A DNA stretch of 8,578 bases from the NCBI GenBank assembly GCA_024404215.1, contig JAKSQI010000062.1, forward strand, positions 1 to 8,578, read 5' to 3'. Made by a program: the position numbers and the translations under genes. The notes under the pieces are model-generated. The model was not told the origin of the DNA. It saw only the letters and a list, made by a program, of their open reading frames with translations, and did not search any database. Below, in pieces: positions 5,870 through 8,578 of the stretch (the first letter of the stretch is position 1; the number at the start of each line of letters is the position of its first letter). This stretch comes from Oscillospiraceae bacterium (GTDB lineage Bacteria > Bacillota > Clostridia > Oscillospirales > Oscillospiraceae).

Positions 5870-5878
5870 TGTTATAAG
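5870..5878 (+). promoter_or_regulatory. Predicted extended -10 promoter of cobI
   Basis: TGT followed by TATAAG (5873-5878). The -35 is poor: TATGCA at 17 bp, or TTGTAT at 5848-5853 with a 19-bp spacer. The start site would be near 5885, which places the structured stretch at the very 5' end of the transcript. Confidence 0.5.
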
Positions 5879-5884
5879 GATTTG

Positions 5885-6014
5885 TCTAAATAGACCGCAA
5901 TAGAGGTTGCAAAAAGCTTGTGGTCAAGCTATAATAATTAGGATACGGTTGAAAGCCGTATTGCTTGAAGAAAGACCGGTATCCATCCGGTTTGCCATAA
6001 CAGATAACACGCTT
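5885..6014 (+). promoter_or_regulatory. Structured 5' leader of cobI, possible cis-regulatory RNA
   Basis: A leader of roughly 130-140 bases carries several short helices, some mutually exclusive: 5943-5948 with 5956-5961 (6 bp, 7-nt loop), 5975-5979 with 5987-5991, and against these 5941-5946 with 5979-5984, 5897-5902 with 5959-5964, and 5924-5929 with 5963-5968. No cobalamin-riboswitch B12 box and no terminator hairpin are seen before the ribosome site. This shows only folding potential; it could be an uncharacterised regulatory leader or chance pairing. Confidence 0.35.
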
Positions 6015-6024
6015 GGAGGTACAT

Positions 6025-6717
6025 ATGAAAGGAAAACTGTACGGTGTTGGCGTAGGACCCGGCGACCCGAAAATGATGACTTATCTGGCCGTTGAGACCA
6101 TTCAGAACAGCGCTGTGATTGCAGTTCCTGCCGATGGCAAGGAGCATGCAGTCAGCTATAAAATAGCTTCCGGCATTGTAGAGAATATTGATGCCAAGGA
6201 ATGCCTGAATTTGGTCACTCCCATGACCAAGGACCCTGTCGTGCTGGCCAGTGGCTACCGGGCCGCTGCTGAGGCCATTGCCAAAGAGCTGGAGCAGGGG
6301 AAGGACGTTGCCTATCTGACCCTCGGTGACCCGACCATTTATTCTACCTACATTTACATTCACCGCCTTGTGCAAGAAATGGGCTATGAGACCGAAATCA
6401 TTAACGGCATTCCCTCCTTCTGCGCATCCAGCAGCCGCATGAACGACAGTCTGGTTGACCGCAGCGAGCAGCTGCATGTTATTCCTTCCAGCTATGACAT
6501 TGAGTCGGCCCTTAAGCTGCCCGGCACCAAGGTGCTGATGAAGGCGGCTTCCAAGATGCCTTTGGTTAAGGCTGCCATCCGTGAGCAGAACCTGCGTGCG
6601 CAGATGGTTGAAAACTGCGGCATGGAAACCGAGAAGCTCTACCGCAGTGTGGATGAGATTCCGGACGATGCCGGTTACTATTCTCTCATTGTCATTCGGG
6701 AGAACAGCGAGAAGTAA
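6025..6717 (+). CDS. cobI/cbiL: Precorrin-2 / cobalt-precorrin-2 C20-methyltransferase
   Basis: A 230-residue SAM-dependent tetrapyrrole methylase that adds the C20 methyl group to (cobalt-)precorrin-2 in cobalamin biosynthesis. The ATG at 6025 has GGAGG five bases upstream; an in-frame TTG at 6013 overlaps that site and is not the start. Family motifs are complete: the N-terminal GVGVGPGDPKMMTYLAVE (7-24), the SAM-pocket loop YLTLGDPTIYSTYIYI (97-112), and NGIPSFCASSSRM (127-139), where the GIPSF and YSTY signatures separate CobI/CbiL from the other corrin methylases. Whether its substrate carries cobalt (anaerobic CbiL) or not (aerobic CobI) cannot be decided from this protein alone; an anaerobic Firmicute would favour CbiL. 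It is separated from other cob/cbi genes in this window, and an ABC exporter follows after a weak terminator. Confidence 0.94.
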   Translation: MKGKLYGVGVGPGDPKMMTYLAVETIQNSAVIAVPADGKEHAVSYKIASGIVENIDAKECLNLVTPMTKDPVVLASGYRAAAEAIAKELEQGKDVAYLTLGDPTIYSTYIYIHRLVQEMGYETEIINGIPSFCASSSRMNDSLVDRSEQLHVIPSSYDIESALKLPGTKVLMKAASKMPLVKAAIREQNLRAQMVENCGMETEKLYRSVDEIPDDAGYYSLIVIRENSEK

Positions 6718-6728
6718 TACAATTCTTT

Positions 6729-6760
6729 AAGGGCAGCCCATTTCGGCTGCCCTTATTTGT
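6729..6760 (+). terminator. Hairpin after cobI, probable leaky terminator
   Basis: A perfect 10-bp stem (6729-6738 with 6745-6754) with a 6-nt loop, followed by ATTTGT rather than a solid T-run. It lies 12 bases after the cobI stop. Since no promoter is visible before the ABC gene at 6776, some read-through is likely. Confidence 0.75.
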
Positions 6761-6775
6761 AAAGGCGAAACAGCT

Positions 6776-7627
6776 ATGATAGAAATAAAGAACCTAACAA
6801 AAAAGTTTGATGACTTCACAGCCGTAGACCACTTGAATCTGACTATTGAAACCGGTGAGTTTTTTGGCCTTTTGGGTTCAAACGGTGCCGGGAAAACCAC
6901 CACTATCAGCATGCTTTCTACCATTCTGCTGCCCACAGAGGGGGAGATATGCATTGACGGTGTGCCGCTTTCCCGCAAGGCATCCACCCAAAAGCGTAAA
7001 ATCAGCGTGGTAACCCAGGAATTTTCCATGCGCGCGGATATGACGGTGGAGCAGGTCATGGCCTATCAGGGCATGCTTTACTTCATGCCAAGAAAGGAAC
7101 GGCTGGCGAAAACCGAAGAACTGCTGGAATTTGCCGGCTTATCCAGGTTCCGCAAAAGAACCGTACGTTTTCTCTCCGGCGGCATGAAGCGCAAGCTGAT
7201 GATTTGCCGGTCCCTAATGATTGAGCCGGAAATTCTGCTTTTGGATGAGCCTACGGCGGGCATGGATGCCTTAGCCCGTCGCCAGATGTGGAATCTGCTT
7301 CGCAAGCTGAACAACCGCAATCTCACTATTTTGCTGACTACCCATTTCATTGATGAGGCCCAGTCCCTGTGTGACCGGGTTGCCCTGATGAACGACGGTG
7401 TGCTGGATGTGGTGGACACCCCCCAGAATCTGATTGACCAGTTGGGGAATTATGCTGTGGATGAAACTGCAGACGAAAACCTGAAGAGCACCTATTTTAA
7501 GGACCGCTCGGAGGCCATTCGCTATCTGGAGGCAGCGGGCAGCGGCGCAGCCCTGCGCAATGCTACGCTGGAGGATGTGTTTGTCAGCCGCATGGCAAAA
7601 CGGCCGGATGAGCGCAAGCAGGGATAA
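6776..7627 (+). CDS. ABC-2 type exporter, ATP-binding subunit
   Basis: A 283-residue ATPase of an ABC exporter of the CcmA/NodI/DrrA class. The motifs are intact: Walker A GSNGAGKT at 34-41, Q-loop Gln81, signature LSGGM at 133-137, Walker B ILLLDE at 153-158 with the following PTAGMD, and the switch His190 in TTHF. A C-terminal segment after about residue 215 is the family's extra domain, ending in TLEDVFVSRM, a typical closing motif. The ATG at 6776 has only a weak AAAGG-type ribosome site about 10 bases upstream. The permease gene starts 12 bases after the stop, so the two subunits form one transporter. The exported substrate is unknown. Confidence 0.95.
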   Translation: MIEIKNLTKKFDDFTAVDHLNLTIETGEFFGLLGSNGAGKTTTISMLSTILLPTEGEICIDGVPLSRKASTQKRKISVVTQEFSMRADMTVEQVMAYQGMLYFMPRKERLAKTEELLEFAGLSRFRKRTVRFLSGGMKRKLMICRSLMIEPEILLLDEPTAGMDALARRQMWNLLRKLNNRNLTILLTTHFIDEAQSLCDRVALMNDGVLDVVDTPQNLIDQLGNYAVDETADENLKSTYFKDRSEAIRYLEAAGSGAALRNATLEDVFVSRMAKRPDERKQG

Positions 7628-7639
7628 GGAGAGCTGTTC

Positions 7640-8371
7640 ATGGGAATATTGACGGTCCTGTGGGAAAAGTGGACGGAATTCAAGCGGGATTTTTATAAAA
7701 TCACGCTGGCCTCCATGATATCCCCCATCATGTATTTGATTATCTTTGGCATGGGAATCAAGGTAACCTCCAATGGTGAGCCTTATCTGAACTTCCTGAT
7801 TCCCGGTATTGTATCCATGGCTACCATGTCCGGCAGCTTTGGCGCAGTTGCCCAGAACATGAGTGTTCAGCGTCTGTATGAGAAGGCCCTGGACCAGGTT
7901 ATGATTTCGCCGACCCCTCTCTGGCAGTTTATTGTGGGCCAGATTCTGGGCGGAAGCCTCAGGGGCCTTTATGCAGCCGGCGTTATTTTGCTCTTGACCA
8001 GCCCTATCCGTACCGGCCTGATATATAACGGCTGGACCTTTTTGATTCTGCTTTTGAATGGCTTGGTTTTCTCTACCATTGCTCTGACCTTTTCTTTCTT
8101 TGCCAAGAGCTATAACGATGCACCCAAGTTTAACGCCTACATCATTGTGCCCATGAGCTTTCTATGCAACACCTTTTTTGCTCTGGAGAACATGCCGGCC
8201 GGTTTCCGTCAGTTTATCTCCTTCCTGCCTCTGTCCCAAACCTGCAGTATGGTTCGGGCTATTGCGGCGGGCGGGGTACCAACAGTCTTCGGCTTTGGCG
8301 TTTTGCTGGCCTATCTGCTGGTTTTCTCGGTGATATCCTTCCTCTTCATTTATAAGAAGAAGAATCTGTAA
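7640..8371 (+). CDS. ABC-2 type exporter, membrane permease subunit
   Basis: A 243-residue membrane protein of the ABC-2 (NodJ/DrrB-like) family, partner of the ATPase just upstream. The ATG is eight bases after an AGGAG site overlapping the ATPase stop. Six hydrophobic segments are visible at about 22-40, 52-72, 97-120, 131-154, 165-183 and 217-238. The conserved region EKALDQVMISPTPLWQFIVGQILGG (81-105) is the coupling segment typical of this family, and a positive KKKNL tail follows the last helix. Full length for the family. The downstream secreted protein starts 18 bases later in the same operon and could be an accessory part of the transporter (inference). Confidence 0.94.
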   Translation: MGILTVLWEKWTEFKRDFYKITLASMISPIMYLIIFGMGIKVTSNGEPYLNFLIPGIVSMATMSGSFGAVAQNMSVQRLYEKALDQVMISPTPLWQFIVGQILGGSLRGLYAAGVILLLTSPIRTGLIYNGWTFLILLLNGLVFSTIALTFSFFAKSYNDAPKFNAYIIVPMSFLCNTFFALENMPAGFRQFISFLPLSQTCSMVRAIAAGGVPTVFGFGVLLAYLLVFSVISFLFIYKKKNL

Positions 8372-8389
8372 GGGGAGGACAGTAAGACG

Positions 8390-8578
8390 ATGAAAACAAT
8401 CATGCAAAAGGCAGTGAGCCTGCTTTGCCTTCTGGTCTTGCTTCTGACTCTGGCACCGGCGGCTTTGGCGGATGCAGAGCATGGGGAATTTGCCAAAAGC
8501 TCAGAAATGGCTGCCAGCAAAGAGGTGGCCCGTTACGGCATGACGCCCATTGCAGCAAGCCTGCTGGCGGATGGCAGC
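8390..8578 (+). CDS. Secreted protein with signal peptide, N-terminal part (runs off window)
   Basis: Only the first 63 residues are present. The ATG at 8390 follows GGGGAGG with an 11-base spacing. Residues 1-27 are a classical Sec signal peptide: a basic N-region with Lys3 and Lys7, a leucine-rich core (LLCLLVLLLTLAP) and a likely cleavage after AALA at residue 27; there is no lipobox cysteine. The mature start is DAEHGEFAKSSEMAASKEVARYGMTPIAASLLADGS. The segment YGMTPI..S.L.DG is reminiscent of clostridial secreted proteins in which an all-beta domain follows, but that is memory, not a search. It is probably cotranscribed with the ABC-2 exporter. Function unknown. Confidence 0.82.
   Translation, partial: MKTIMQKAVSLLCLLVLLLTLAPAALADAEHGEFAKSSEMAASKEVARYGMTPIAASLLADGS

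Noticed and set aside
5897..5912. AATAGAGGTTGC, similar to the conserved 5' segment of lysine riboswitches
   Set aside because: The later conserved lysine-riboswitch parts (AGTA loop region, GCCGAA segment) are absent, the leader is too short (about 130 nt against about 175), and the gene is a cobalamin gene.
6718..6723. TACAAT as a -10 for the ABC exporter operon
   Set aside because: No -35 at acceptable spacing (nearest TTGTCA is 23 bp away), and the start would lie upstream of the cobI terminator hairpin.
1..8578. CRISPR array, insertion sequence, tRNA or rRNA
   Set aside because: No regularly spaced repeats, transposase motifs, terminal inverted repeats or tRNA-like cloverleaf were seen on either strand by eye.

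Overview
The window looks like a chromosomal segment of a mid-GC member of the Firmicutes (Clostridia or Negativicutes type). The grounds are strong AGGAGG-like ribosome sites, compact sigma-A-type promoters with extended -10 elements, intrinsic terminators with U-tracts, a short two-domain DtxR-family regulator of clostridial style and an anaerobe-style cobalamin gene. No genus can be named from the sequence. I see no rRNA, tRNA, insertion sequence or CRISPR array.

Region 1 (1-770, minus strand): the N-terminal part of a TetR-family regulator, cut by the window edge, with an inverted repeat over its predicted start site. Upstream of it, on the same strand, is a complete DtxR/IdeR-like metal-dependent regulator, separated from tetR by a terminator. 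The visible metal-site residues (Met9, Cys100, Glu103, His104) point to iron rather than manganese.

Region 2 (801-3028, plus strand): an operon transcribed away from the metalloregulator, containing a 128-residue protein of unknown function, an O6-alkylguanine-DNA alkyltransferase (ogt type) and an iron-dependent alcohol dehydrogenase. The three genes overlap by a few bases and end at a strong terminator. A role in handling aldehyde or alkylation damage is a reasonable inference.

Region 3 (3042-4986, plus strand): a macro-domain protein with a disordered linker and a C-terminal HTH-like helical module, then a HAD phosphatase/phosphomutase of the beta-phosphoglucomutase type. These are probably cotranscribed.

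Region 4 (4982-5791, minus strand): a convergent single gene encoding a zinc-ribbon / L7/L12-CTD-like / TM2 membrane protein, with its own promoter and terminator.

Region 5 (5870-8578, plus strand): a structured leader, then a stand-alone precorrin-2 C20-methyltransferase (cobI/cbiL) with a weak terminator, then an ABC-2 type exporter (ATPase and permease) and the start of a secreted protein that runs off the window.

The most interesting items are the macro-HTH-like fusion, the zinc ribbon-L7/L12-TM2 fusion, the iron-type metal site beside an iron-enzyme operon, and the unexplained leader of cobI. None of them is demonstrably a new system from sequence alone.
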